From assembly GCA_959019945.1 (NCBI GenBank), contig CAUEQD010000018.1, positions 1 through 39,851 of the forward strand: a DNA stretch of 39,851 bases. Reading direction: 5' to 3'. Shown piece after piece: positions 31,812 to 39,851 of the stretch (the first letter of the stretch is position 1; every line of letters starts with the position of its first letter). The notes under the pieces were generated by a model. That model saw only the letters and a program-made list of their open reading frames with translations, did no database searches and was not told the DNA's origin. Source of the DNA: an uncultured Collinsella sp. (GTDB lineage: Bacteria > Actinomycetota > Coriobacteriia > Coriobacteriales > Coriobacteriaceae). A program made the translations under genes and the position numbers.

Positions 31812-33212
31812 TTATGCCTCCGCGCGGAGCGGCGCGAAGCTGGCGGTACCGCCCTCGATAACGCTCAGATAGGCACGGCCCGTACGCTTGGCGGTAGAGG
31901 ACTGCAGGCGCTCGATCTCTTCCTCGAGGATCTGATTGACGCGCTCGTGACGACGATTTTCCATAATGCCGGCGGCAATAGCCTCGGCCCGCTCGATGCT
32001 CTCGCGCGAGATACGGGCGGTATCCTCGGGGAACACAGCGCTGTGACGGCCGACATAGGCGGGAGCAGCAGGCTGAGGGGCAGCGACGGGAGTGGGGACT
32101 GCAACAGGAGCGGGCTCGTCAATCTCATCCAGAATCGCGGTGGCGGCGGCCCACATGTCCTCGTGGCCCGAGTAATCGGCCATGGGGACATCGACCTCGA
32201 GCGAGGCGTCCGGAAGGTCGCCGGTGTCGATGCGATCTTGGGCATCAATCGATCCGGTGATGGCTGCAGGTTCATCGAGGTCGTCAAGATCGATGTCCGC
32301 GGCACCGGAGATGATAGGCATGCTGGCGAGGTTTGCGTTGTACGGCGCAGCCTCAGCCGCCTGCTGCTGAGCAGGAGCGCCCCAAAGCGAGCTCTCGGCG
32401 GCACGGCGGGCGGCAACGGCCTCCTCGTCCGCAGTCATGGCTTCATCAACGTACGAATTGTCGGCAGAAGCGTTCGCGTCGCCCGAGGTAGCGTTGTAGG
32501 CGTTATTGGCTGCCGCGTTGGCAACGAGTGCCACGAAAGCCGCCGTGCTGCCCGCAGGGGCGGCCTGGGAGCCCGACACGGCGCGCGCCGCGGCGGCGAT
32601 GTCGTCACGATTGAAGGAGCCGGTCTGCCCGCCGTTGGTAAGCTCGTCGATGGCGACTTGATAGACGTCGCGCGAGTGTGCAGGGTCGCAGCTCACCGGC
32701 GAATCGTCGTCGAGCATACTGTCGATCATGGACCAAGCCTCGGCCTCGTCCATAGCATCTGCGGCTCGAGCGATGGTAGGGACACCATCATCGGCATGAC
32801 GGCGCTGGAACGCACCAGTCAGGCCGGAAAGGTATGCCGAGGTAGACTGCTCCGCCTGAGCCTGAGAAGCAGAAGCCGCAGCGTAAGGAGTCGCATCCTG
32901 CTGCTGAGCCGGAATCGAGGCGGTCTTGAACTCACTTTGATGTTGATTGAGATTGGCAGCACCGCCCATGGCATCGGGCTGGAACAGACGCTCTTCACGC
33001 TGCGCACGGTACTCGGAGATGCCCAGCGAGGCGGCATAGATACCCACGCCCGCCACCGCGCCCACGGCGAAGGGAACCGCACCCGCCACGACCGTCTCGT
33101 TCACCGACGAAAACGGCAGCGTCGCGGCATACATAACCACGGGGGCGGCCAGGCCGATCCCGCACGAAAGTCCGGCAAGGACTGCTCGTTGTGTTGCATC
33201 AGAAGAAGCCAT
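31812..33212 (-). CDS. Membrane-anchored acidic protein of unknown function
   Basis: I do not recognise this protein (about 466 residues). It starts with two hydrophobic segments, about residues 10-28 (VLAGLSCGIGLAAPVVMYAA) and 40-60, which should form a membrane hairpin. The following 350 residues are rich in Ala, Asp, Glu and Ser and look unstructured, with a Pro/Ala/Val stretch near 370 (VAVPTPVAAPQPAAP). The last 90 residues form a charged helical region (MENRRHERVNQILEEEIERLQ) that may be a coiled coil. I choose ATG at 33212, with GGGGAGAG just upstream. It has its own promoter (33349-33377) and is followed by the VanZ-like gene. A role at the envelope is inferred from the membrane hairpin only. 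Confidence 0.75.
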   Translation of the reverse strand: MASSDATQRAVLAGLSCGIGLAAPVVMYAATLPFSSVNETVVAGAVPFAVGAVAGVGIYAASLGISEYRAQREERLFQPDAMGGAANLNQHQSEFKTASIPAQQQDATPYAAASASQAQAEQSTSAYLSGLTGAFQRRHADDGVPTIARAADAMDEAEAWSMIDSMLDDDSPVSCDPAHSRDVYQVAIDELTNGGQTGSFNRDDIAAAARAVSGSQAAPAGSTAAFVALVANAAANNAYNATSGDANASADNSYVDEAMTADEEAVAARRAAESSLWGAPAQQQAAEAAPYNANLASMPIISGAADIDLDDLDEPAAITGSIDAQDRIDTGDLPDASLEVDVPMADYSGHEDMWAAATAILDEIDEPAPVAVPTPVAAPQPAAPAYVGRHSAVFPEDTARISRESIERAEAIAAGIMENRRHERVNQILEEEIERLQSSTAKRTGRAYLSVIEGGTASFAPLRAEA

Positions 33213-33348
33213 GAGCTCTCCCCATCTTCCAGCACCCAAATCGCATCATTCAGTTGGCTGCGCGAGAGAAGATGAAGCGGGGCTATGCCCCAAAGCAACG
33301 GTATATGGTTCGTTTCATCTGCGTTTTCCGTCGCGAAGCTTAAAAGCT

Positions 33349-33377
33349 ATTATGCGAAACCGCCCTGTCGATTGCAA
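33349..33377 (-). promoter_or_regulatory. Promoter of the 31812-33212 gene
   Basis: On the minus strand TTGCAA (33372-33377) and CATAAT (33349-33354) are exactly 17 bases apart. The transcript would have a leader of about 130 bases. I see no clear structure in the leader. Confidence 0.65.
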
Positions 33378-33454
33378 GCGACGATGTCGGATTGAAACGG
33401 GAAACCTGCTGCTTGCCAGTCTTATGGTCGATAACTGGCGCCGAGTGGCGATAT

Positions 33455-33485
33455 AAAAAGGGCCGAGGCGCAAGCCCCGACCCTT
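33455..33485 (-). terminator. Intrinsic terminator after rho
   Basis: As minus-strand RNA, AAGGGUCGGGGC pairs with GCCUCGGCCCUU over 12 bp (two G-U pairs) with a 4-base loop, followed by U residues. It lies about 38 bases after the rho stop codon. Confidence 0.88.
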
Positions 33486-33522
33486 CATCGCGCCGGCAAT
33501 AACGCCGCGTGCGGTTGACGGC

Positions 33523-36060
33523 TTAGAACGTCTGCTCGTAGTCGCTATGCTTTTTGGCCGAACGCACCAGGAACTCCTGGTTGGTGTTGGTGCCCTTGAG
33601 GCCCTTGATAAACGATGCGGCCGCGCGCTCGGTATTGTTCATGCCGGCGAGGATGCGACGCAGACCAAAGACAAACGGGCGCATCTGCTCGTCGACCAGC
33701 AGGTCCTCGTTGCGCGTACCCGAGGCAACAGGGTCGATGGCCGGGAAAATGCGGCGATCGGCCAGGTCGCGGTCGAGCTTGAGCTCCATGTTGCCGGTAC
33801 CCTTGAACTCCTCAAAGATGACCTCGTCCATCTTGGAACCGGTATCGATGAGTGCGGAGGCCAGGATGGTGAGCGAGCCACCGTTCTCGATATTGCGGGC
33901 TGCACCCAGAAAACGCTTGGGCGGATACAGTGCCGCCGAATCAACGCCGCCCGAAAGGATGCGGCCTGAGGCGGGCGCCGCCAAGTTGTAGGCGCGGGCA
34001 AGACGCGTGATGGAGTCGAGCACAACTACAACATCGCCGCCCAGTTCCACGATGCGCTTGGCGCGCTCGATGACGAGCTCTGCCACGCGAGTGTGGTTGT
34101 CGGCGGGCATATCGAAGGTCGACGCCACAACCTCGCCCTTGATGGAACGCTGCATATCGGTGACCTCTTCGGGGCGCTCGTCGACGAGCAGGCAGATGAG
34201 GTGCACCTCGGGGTTGTTAATCGAGATAGACTGGCAGATTTTCTTGAGGATCGTCGTCTTGCCGGCCTTAGGCGGGGACACAATCAGGCCACGCTGACCC
34301 TTGCCGATCGGCGACACGATGTCGATGGCACGACCGGTAATGGAATCCTTGCCATGCTCCATGCGCAGCGGCTCGTTGGGATAGACCGGGGTGAGGTCGC
34401 CGAACTTGGGGCGATTGCGAATCTGCTCAGGATCCATGCCGTTGACGGTCGTGATCTTGGCGAGGCCGGCGCGCTTGTCGCCGCCGCGCGAAGGACGCAG
34501 CGAACCCTCGATGACGTCGCCCGTGCGCAGGCGCGCGGATCGGATGAGGTAGGCGGGCACGAAGGCGTCGTCGTTGGACTTCATGTAGCCATGGGCGTGG
34601 ATGATGCCGGAGCTGTCCGGGCGAATCTGCAGAATACCCTTGATGTCGCGGAAGCCCTCGGCCTTCGCGGCGGTGATGTAGATCTCCTCGACGAGCCCGG
34701 CTTTCTTCTTGCCGGTCGTCTCGATCTCGAACTCCTTGGCCTTCTCGCGCAGCTCGGCGACCTTCATGGCCGCGAGTTCCTCGCGCGAAAGTGTGGGCTC
34801 GGTCGGAGCGGCATTGCGCTCCTTGTTGCGCTGCTTGCGATCGCGCTGACGGTTGCGGCGGTCGTTGTTGCGGTCGTCCTTGCGCTCGTTGCGCTCGTCG
34901 TTGCGCTTGTGTTGGCGACGGTTGGGGCGAGCGCCGTCTTCGCCCTCGGCGGGGGCGGCACCATCGGTTGCGGCGGTGTCAACATTGGCCGCAGCGGCGT
35001 CATTGGCCTCGGCGCCGGAATCGACCTGCGCTTCGACATCAGTCTGCTGCTCGGACGCCTTGGCCTTAGCGGACTTCTTACGACCGCGCTTGGGCTTCTC
35101 GGACGCAGACTGTTCGACGTCCTGGGGCTCGGCGGCATCAATCGATGCATCGGCGGTCGTCTCGGCAGAATCCTCGGACGCACCCTTCTTGGCAGCCTTG
35201 GCCTTGGACGTGCGCTTAGCAGCAGTACGATGGCTGCGACCAGGACGGACGTCGGCGGGCTCGACATCGGCGGGAGCGGCCTCGGAAGTCGTAGCATCCT
35301 GGACGGGTGCATCGGCAGCGGTTGCAGACTCGGCGGTCGCCGCAGCATCCCGAGCGGCGGCGGCTGCGGCTGCGGCCTTCTCTGCCTCGACGAAGGCCTT
35401 GGGCTTGCGACCGCGACGGTGCGGGCGCAAAGCCGGATCGACAACGGGAACTTCGCTGGCCTCGACAGGCACAGCAGGCTCAGCAGGCGATGTGCCCTCC
35501 CCTGCCGCGGAACGGACCGAAGCCTCAGCGAGCTCGGGGGTTGCCTGTTCAGCAACCTGCTCGGCTTTAGCAGCCGTGAGACGGCGTGTGCGCGGTGCCG
35601 GCTTCTCGGTCGGTTGGTCGGCGGCAGGGGTCTCGGGCACAGACGGGGCTGCAAGCTCGGTCAGAGCCGCGGCCTCGCGCTCGGCAGCACGACGGCGGGC
35701 GCGCACCACCTGAGCCTCGCTAATCTGCGCCAACGCACGTGCCTGCGCGACCTCATCGGAAATCGGCGCCGAGGAGTCAGCTGCAACGGTGCGCTTGGCG
35801 CGCGTCGTGCGCGTGGTACGGCGCTTGGGCTTGGTGACCTCCTCGCCGTCAGCGGCAGGCTTGGCCGCGCGGCGCGTGCGCTTGGGCTTTGCCGGAGCAG
35901 CCTCCTCACCAGTTGCAGGCACGGCCTTCTCAGCCGTTGCAGCCTTAGGCGTCTCAGGAGCCGAGGTTTGCGCGGGCGCCGCGACCTGGTCCGACGCAAC
36001 CGGTGCAGCGGGAGCGGCTTGCGTCGTCGTTATTTCGTTTTCTTGCTGTTGATCAGACAC
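33523..36060 (-). CDS. rho: Transcription termination factor Rho with a long N-terminal extension
   Basis: Rho is the hexameric RNA-dependent ATPase that ends transcription. The protein has 845 residues, about twice the 419 of E. coli Rho. Residues 1 to about 420 are an Ala/Glu/Lys/Arg/Pro-rich, apparently disordered part with several TRRAAKP/KPKRR basic patches and an RNDRRNRQRDRKQRN-type Arg/Asn stretch just before the core. The core follows: Rho_N (about 424-465), the cold-shock RNA-binding domain (from about 468) and the ATPase, with Walker A SPPKAGKTT near 597, VDERPEEVTDM near 630, Walker B VVVVLDSITR and the Q/R-loop region. The start is GTG at 36060 with a weak ribosome site; a later start inside the extension cannot be excluded. 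Long extensions are known in actinobacterial Rho. Confidence 0.95.
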   Translation of the reverse strand: MSDQQQENEITTTQAAPAAPVASDQVAAPAQTSAPETPKAATAEKAVPATGEEAAPAKPKRTRRAAKPAADGEEVTKPKRRTTRTTRAKRTVAADSSAPISDEVAQARALAQISEAQVVRARRRAAEREAAALTELAAPSVPETPAADQPTEKPAPRTRRLTAAKAEQVAEQATPELAEASVRSAAGEGTSPAEPAVPVEASEVPVVDPALRPHRRGRKPKAFVEAEKAAAAAAAARDAAATAESATAADAPVQDATTSEAAPADVEPADVRPGRSHRTAAKRTSKAKAAKKGASEDSAETTADASIDAAEPQDVEQSASEKPKRGRKKSAKAKASEQQTDVEAQVDSGAEANDAAAANVDTAATDGAAPAEGEDGARPNRRQHKRNDERNERKDDRNNDRRNRQRDRKQRNKERNAAPTEPTLSREELAAMKVAELREKAKEFEIETTGKKKAGLVEEIYITAAKAEGFRDIKGILQIRPDSSGIIHAHGYMKSNDDAFVPAYLIRSARLRTGDVIEGSLRPSRGGDKRAGLAKITTVNGMDPEQIRNRPKFGDLTPVYPNEPLRMEHGKDSITGRAIDIVSPIGKGQRGLIVSPPKAGKTTILKKICQSISINNPEVHLICLLVDERPEEVTDMQRSIKGEVVASTFDMPADNHTRVAELVIERAKRIVELGGDVVVVLDSITRLARAYNLAAPASGRILSGGVDSAALYPPKRFLGAARNIENGGSLTILASALIDTGSKMDEVIFEEFKGTGNMELKLDRDLADRRIFPAIDPVASGTRNEDLLVDEQMRPFVFGLRRILAGMNNTERAAASFIKGLKGTNTNQEFLVRSAKKHSDYEQTF

Positions 36061-36316
36061 AGTGTTTGCTCAACTTTCTTTTCAAGCCCTGTGATCACAT
36101 GCTCCCTGCATAAACCTTCAGGGCGGCTAAACAGTCTAGCTCCGTCAAATACCGACGAACATCATTGATCTGTATCGAGATATTTGCGTCATATACGCAG
36201 CGTTAGTGTAACACAACCGCCGCCACCTGCAACTTAGTCATTGGGGACGTTCTTAAACGACTATTCAAAAGGGACACTCTTTGGTTTACCGCCCACAAAT
36301 CTGACTGCCTCCGCCA

Positions 36317-36466
36317 AAACTATGGCGGTTTACTACGATGAATCGCTCAACCGCGACCACTCCGAAACTTGTTGAACTAAAACCGCAGGTAGATGCCTTG
36401 CACTTTTTAGCTAAAAGCCGGCGTGGTTGGAATATCTCAATTCATCGTAGTAAACCGGCATAGTTT
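36317..36466. repeat. 150-bp element with 27-bp terminal inverted repeats
   Basis: Arms 36317-36343 and 36440-36466 match as inverted repeats at 26 of 27 bases. The 96-base centre has a perfect TTTTAGCTAAAA palindrome (36405-36416) and no gene. It lies in the 500-bp stretch between rho and argS. This is the form expected of a small non-coding mobile element or a long palindromic repeat. The neighbouring 36241-36290 (GGGGACG and GGGACACT repeats) may belong to another dispersed repeat. Confidence 0.8.
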
Positions 36467-36510
36467 CGTATTTCCAGCAGTTCCAAATTCGTCAATACGT
36501 CGGCGTTTGC

Positions 36511-36544
36511 AAAAAAGCCCGACCTCCGTGGGAGATCGGGCTTT
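36511..36544 (-). terminator. Intrinsic terminator after argS
   Basis: On the minus strand AAAGCCCGA and TCGGGCTTT pair with an inner CTCC/GGAG stem, followed by a T run (A at 36511-36516 on the plus strand). It lies 46 bases after the argS stop. Confidence 0.92.
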
Positions 36545-36589
36545 CAAGGCTTAGTTAAACCAAGTCTGTACGGTCAAATGACCCGCAGA

Positions 36590-38443
36590 TTACATCTGCT
36601 CGGGAGCAGAAACGCCAACGAGGGTAAGCACCAGGGCGAGCGTCACGCGGACGGCGTCGCAAGCGGCCAGACGGGCGCGCGAGAGCTCGGGGTCGACGGG
36701 ACGGCCCTCGCTCGGCAGAACCTGGCAGGCAGCGTAGAAGCTGTGGAAGTCGCCGGCGAGCTCCTCGGCAAAGTGCGTCAGGCGGAACGGGGCGCGATCG
36801 CGAGCGCAGCTACCGATGAGGTCGGTGAGCTCGTTGAGCTTACGCGAAAGGGCAAGCTCGGTCGGGTCGGTCAGCAGCGAGTAATCGACGTTCTCGCCGA
36901 TGGCCTTCTCGGCGACGGCCTTCATGCCCATCTCAGCGGCCTGCTCGGCGGTAACGTCTGCGGCACGACGCAGGATGGAGCACACGCGGGCGTGAGCGTA
37001 CTGCACGTAGTACACCGGGTTGGAGTTGTCGCGCTTCTTGACGGCCTCGATATCGAAGTCGACCATCTGGTTGGAGCTCTTGGAGATGAGCGTGTAGCGA
37101 GCGGCGTCGGAGCCGACCTCGTCGACGAGCTCCTGCAGGGTCACCATGGTGCCCTTGCGCTTGGACATACGGACGGGCTTGCCGTTGCGTAGCAGGTTGA
37201 CGAGCTGGCCCAGCAGAACCTCGAACTTGCCGGGGTAACCGAGAGCATCGCAGACGCAGCGGACGCGCTCGATGTAGCCGTGGTGGTCGGCGCCCCAGAT
37301 ATCGATGACGTGGTCGACGCGCTGGAACTTATCCCAGTGATAGGCAACATCGGAGGCGAAGTAGGTGTACTCGCCATCGGACTTGATCAGGACGCGGTCC
37401 TTGTCATCGCCCAGGTCGGTGGAGCGGAACCACAGGGCACCGTCCTTGGTGTAGAGATAGCCCATCTTGTCGAGCTTCTCAAAAGCGCGGTCGACGGCGG
37501 AGGTGCCGGCGGTCTCGCCCTCGGTGTCCTTCACGTACAGAGAGCGCTCGGAGAACCAACGATCAAAGTCGCAATTGACGGCGTGGCAGAGGTCGCGCAT
37601 GTTGTCGACCATCTTCACATAGCCGCGCTCGCGGAAGCTCTCCATGCGCTCCTGAGGATCGGCCTCGACCCACTTATCGCCGTCGGTGCGCCAGAACTCG
37701 GCGGCCTCGTCGATAATGTAGTCGCCGCCATAGGAGTCCTTGCCCAGGGTCTCGGCAAAATTGTCCTGGTACGGATGGGTCTCGGGATGCTCGTCGTTCT
37801 CGTCGGCAACGAAGGCGTCGCGGTCTGCGATCAGCAGCTTGTGAGCCTCGTCGATATCCACGCCCTGCTTGGCGATGATGTCGGCAAGCTGCATATAGCG
37901 CGTGCTGATGGAGTTGCCGAAGGTGTTCATCTGAGAGCCGTGGTCGTTGATGTAGAACTCACGCTGGATGTCGTAACCGGCATGGTCCATAACGCGGCAG
38001 AGCGAATCGCCCAGAGCGGCCCAGCGGCCATGGCCGATGTGCATGGGGCCGACGGGGTTGGCGGAGACGAACTCGACCTGGGTCTTCAGGCCGCCACCGA
38101 CGTTGGACTTAGCGAAGTCCATACCCTTCTCGCGAGCCTCGCCAAAGATGGCATTCTTGACGGCAACGGAGAGGTAGAAGTTGATGAAGCCGGGGCCTGC
38201 GATCTCGACCTTCTCGATCGCGGGGTCCTCGGGCATATGGGCAACGATGGCCTCGGCGATCTTGCGCGGGGCGCAATGGGCCAGCTTGGCGGACTTCAGG
38301 GCCATGGTAGAGGTCCACTCGCCATGAGAAGTGTCAGCCGGTCGCTCGATAGCGCAATCGTCAAGTTCAAATGCAGAAAGGTCGCCGGCCTCCTGGGCCG
38401 CAGCAAGCGCAGCGCGTACCAGCTCTTCAATCTTCTCGGGCAT
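36590..38443 (-). CDS. argS: Arginyl-tRNA synthetase
   Basis: ArgRS, a class I synthetase, charges tRNA-Arg with arginine. The protein has 617 residues. The N-terminal additional domain is followed by the HIGH motif as PMHIGHGRW near residue 135, after the FVSANPVGP segment typical of ArgRS. The segments WGADHHGY and LLGQLVNLLRNGKPVRMSKRKG hold the active-site and KMSKS-like loop (RMSKRKG, near 428). The C-terminal anticodon-binding domain (DALR) starts near 500 and ends with VLTLVGVSAPEQM, a common ArgRS end. I choose ATG at 38443, with AGGAGG upstream. The open frame runs to 38572, but that part is not ArgRS-like. Confidence 0.97.
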   Translation of the reverse strand: MPEKIEELVRAALAAAQEAGDLSAFELDDCAIERPADTSHGEWTSTMALKSAKLAHCAPRKIAEAIVAHMPEDPAIEKVEIAGPGFINFYLSVAVKNAIFGEAREKGMDFAKSNVGGGLKTQVEFVSANPVGPMHIGHGRWAALGDSLCRVMDHAGYDIQREFYINDHGSQMNTFGNSISTRYMQLADIIAKQGVDIDEAHKLLIADRDAFVADENDEHPETHPYQDNFAETLGKDSYGGDYIIDEAAEFWRTDGDKWVEADPQERMESFRERGYVKMVDNMRDLCHAVNCDFDRWFSERSLYVKDTEGETAGTSAVDRAFEKLDKMGYLYTKDGALWFRSTDLGDDKDRVLIKSDGEYTYFASDVAYHWDKFQRVDHVIDIWGADHHGYIERVRCVCDALGYPGKFEVLLGQLVNLLRNGKPVRMSKRKGTMVTLQELVDEVGSDAARYTLISKSSNQMVDFDIEAVKKRDNSNPVYYVQYAHARVCSILRRAADVTAEQAAEMGMKAVAEKAIGENVDYSLLTDPTELALSRKLNELTDLIGSCARDRAPFRLTHFAEELAGDFHSFYAACQVLPSEGRPVDPELSRARLAACDAVRVTLALVLTLVGVSAPEQM

Positions 38444-38785
38444 AGATCCTCCTTGTGTTAAAGCCCCCGAGCTCTTGGTCACTCGTAGGGCAAAAGCCAG
38501 AGTTTGTAGCACTCTATCACAAGCGACGGGCACTGTCGCAGGGTAAAGCCAATCGATATTGCATATGCACAAAATTGACTACAGCTTGCATGGAGTCACT
38601 CAAAGATGCCAGTCTGCCTGCAGATTATGCAGGCGTTGAAAATGCATAAAGGTGTGAATGAGCTGCGCCTGTTATCGAATACTCTTACCTATCGGAGTTG
38701 TGTGCTTTTCCTGCATAAAGTAAGGGTTTGCGCACGTCAGCGTGTTATTCTAGACATACGTAAATTCGTATAAGTTGGAGGTAGC
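38444..38785. other. Divergent control region between argS and the carD-like gene
   Basis: This 342-bp stretch holds no gene. It carries the second copy of the 16-mer GCACTGTCGCAGGGTA (38530-38545), which on the minus strand lies about 90 bases before argS. A small TACG-N6-CGTA inverted repeat lies at 38757-38770, just before the carD-like gene. Two TGCATAAA motifs at 38642 and 38713 are spaced about 71 bases apart. No promoter fits the consensus well. Confidence 0.5.
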
Positions 38786-39271
38786 ATGTTCTCAATCGGT
38801 CAACACGTCATTCATCCGGGTCAGGGAGTCTGCACCGTCGTCGGTTTTAGGGACGACACACCGCAGCCCATGCTACTGCTCGAGACCAAGCAGGGACATG
38901 CGCAGACGATCCTCATGTACCCCGTGGCGCAGGCCGACCGTTTGCACGCCGCCATCTCGCAGCAAGATGCCGAGCACCTGCTGAGCCACTATGACGAGCT
39001 GGAGTGCGACACTTTTACCGAGCGCAACAGTTCACTTGAGGAGACGCACTTTAAGCAGCAGCTCAAGCTGGGCGCGCCCGAGACGGTCCGCGTGGCAAAG
39101 ACCATGATGCACCGCATTCGCCAGGCCGAGGAAGCTGATAAAAAACCCAGCTCCTACTACATGCGCGTACTCAAGGAGGCCAAACGCCGCTCCATCGAGG
39201 AGTTCGCCGTGGCCTTGGGCGTCACCGAGGAGGCCGCCGAAGCCCGCCTAGCCCAAGCCGCCCTCAACTAA
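38786..39271 (+). CDS. CarD-family transcription regulator
   Basis: The 161-residue protein has the CarD/CdnL/TRCF RNA-polymerase-binding domain at its start: MFSIGQHVIHPGQGVCTVVGF, a Tudor-like fold that contacts the beta subunit. A helical C-terminal part follows, with SSYYMRVLKEAKRRSIEEFAVALGV, which resembles the DNA-binding helix bundle of the family. In mycobacteria CarD stabilises the open promoter complex and is essential. This protein has the same length as that one, but the middle is weakly similar, so a CdnL-like regulator is a safe call. ATG at 38786 has TTGGAGGTAGC upstream. It is divergent from argS and ends before a two-way terminator. Confidence 0.85.
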   Translation: MFSIGQHVIHPGQGVCTVVGFRDDTPQPMLLLETKQGHAQTILMYPVAQADRLHAAISQQDAEHLLSHYDELECDTFTERNSSLEETHFKQQLKLGAPETVRVAKTMMHRIRQAEEADKKPSSYYMRVLKEAKRRSIEEFAVALGVTEEAAEARLAQAALN

Positions 39272-39283
39272 CCCATCCGCGCC

Positions 39284-39324
39284 AAAACCACCACAAAGGG
39301 GACAGGCACCTTTGTGGTGGTTTT
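39284..39324. terminator. Two-way hairpin terminator after the carD-like gene
   Basis: AAAACCACCACAAAGG (39284-39299) pairs perfectly with 39309-39324 over 16 bp, with a 9-base loop containing GGACAGG. Both ends have A/T runs. From memory, similar GGGGACAGGCACC hairpins are frequent in Coriobacteriia, so it may also be a dispersed repeat. Confidence 0.85.
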
Positions 39325-39378
39325 CTTGTTCTAGTAGTATTCATTCTTATCGATACCCACGAGCACAAGGAGTCTCCT

Positions 39379-39851
39379 ATGGCAGAGCCGCTTACCGCCG
39401 GAATCACCCGCGACCGCGCGTTCGAACTGCTCAACGAGCACAACAAGGACCCGTTCCATATCACCCATGGCGAGACGGTCGAGGGCACTATGCGCTACTT
39501 TGCGCGCGAGTTCGACCCCGAGAACGAGGAGTTTTGGGGCATCGTCGGTCTGCTGCACGACCTGGATTGGGAGGAGCATGAGGACGACCCCATGAACCAC
39601 ACCATCTATGCTGCCGAGATTCTTAAGGGCGAAGGTGCGTCTCCCGAGCTCATTCGCGCCATCCAGACGCACACGTCCGACTTCAACACCTCGCTGCCCA
39701 AGCCCGAGCTGCAGATGGAAAAGATCCTGTTTGCCTGCGATGAGCTCACCGGCCTGATCGGCGCTGCAGTCATCATGCGCCCGAGCAAGAGCGTTATGGA
39801 CTTTACGACCAAGTCGCTCAAGAAGAAGTTCAAGGACAAGCGCTTTGCCGC
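39379..39851 (+). CDS. HD-domain protein, cut by the window end
   Basis: The visible 157 residues belong to an HD-superfamily phosphohydrolase-like protein. The HD pair is His60-Asp61 in VGLLHDLDWEEHEDD. An upstream His30 is in HITHGETVEG and a later Asp121 is in FACDELTGLI; these fit the H...HD...D metal pattern. Many proteins of this kind act on nucleotides or have unknown substrates, and the group with this HDLDWE segment is uncharacterised as far as I know. ATG at 39379 has AAGGAG 6 bases upstream. The gene runs off the right edge with most of the domain visible, so the total length is probably 180-200 residues. Confidence 0.8.
   Translation, partial: MAEPLTAGITRDRAFELLNEHNKDPFHITHGETVEGTMRYFAREFDPENEEFWGIVGLLHDLDWEEHEDDPMNHTIYAAEILKGEGASPELIRAIQTHTSDFNTSLPKPELQMEKILFACDELTGLIGAAVIMRPSKSVMDFTTKSLKKKFKDKRFA

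Noticed and set aside
31524..33275. Plus-strand open frame of 583 codons opposite the VanZ-like and unknown membrane genes
   Set aside because: Antisense frame without motifs. The minus-strand genes have membrane segments, ribosome sites and a promoter.
34093..36168. Plus-strand open frame of 691 codons opposite rho
   Set aside because: Low-complexity Gly/Arg/Leu product mirroring the Ala/Lys/Glu-rich Rho extension; no domain, no ribosome site.
37280..38461. Plus-strand open frame of 393 codons opposite argS
   Set aside because: Val/Gly/Leu-rich shadow of argS without motifs.

Overview
The window looks like chromosomal DNA from a gut-type actinobacterium of the class Coriobacteriia, most likely Collinsella or a close relative. 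This is inferred from protein character and gene content, not from a marker gene. Supporting features are high-GC codon use, a sufCBDSU operon with an Rrf2/IscR-type regulator, an actinobacterial-style Rho with a very long charged N-terminus, a NifU-like/GGGtGRT gene pair and an LPXTG-type surface protein.

Left end (1-3.1 kb) is accessory DNA. It holds a DUF4869 gene, the wreck of an IS1595-family transposase, a regular array of GTTGC/GCAAC inverted motifs with a 29-bp period, and an Orc1/AAA-type ATPase. From 3.2 to 11.5 kb lies a cell-surface polysaccharide locus. Five GT2 glycosyltransferase genes run on the minus strand, four of them forming a duplicated two-gene cassette (A'-B'-A-B) followed by a double-GT2 enzyme. 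A sixth, GlfT-like GT2 gene diverges from them. From 11.5 to 15.3 kb are a degenerate AAA-ATPase/nuclease-like protein and a secreted, wall-anchored lysozyme-like protein.

The centre (15.4-25.7 kb) is dominated by iron-sulfur biology. An iscR-like gene is followed closely by an MntA/HepT nucleotidyltransferase toxin-antitoxin pair on the minus strand. Divergent from it, across a large double palindrome, is sufC-sufB-sufD-sufS-sufU. After a non-coding stretch and a RAYT-like (REP-associated) transposase gene that seems to lack its catalytic tyrosine comes a NifU-like scaffold gene paired with a GGGtGRT-family gene. The second pair has codon use typical of strongly expressed genes.

The right part (25.9-39.9 kb) holds mostly housekeeping genes: an FAD-dependent oxidoreductase, a DinD homologue, a tRNA-His/Lys/Lys operon with clear promoter and terminator, a class I aminotransferase, a ROK-family sugar kinase, a VanZ-like membrane protein, an unknown membrane-anchored acidic protein, rho, argS, a CarD-family regulator and a truncated HD-domain protein. 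Several intergenic regions carry palindromic repeats that look like genome-wide elements (16.6, 36.3 and 39.3 kb). No rRNA, CRISPR array or intact insertion sequence was seen.
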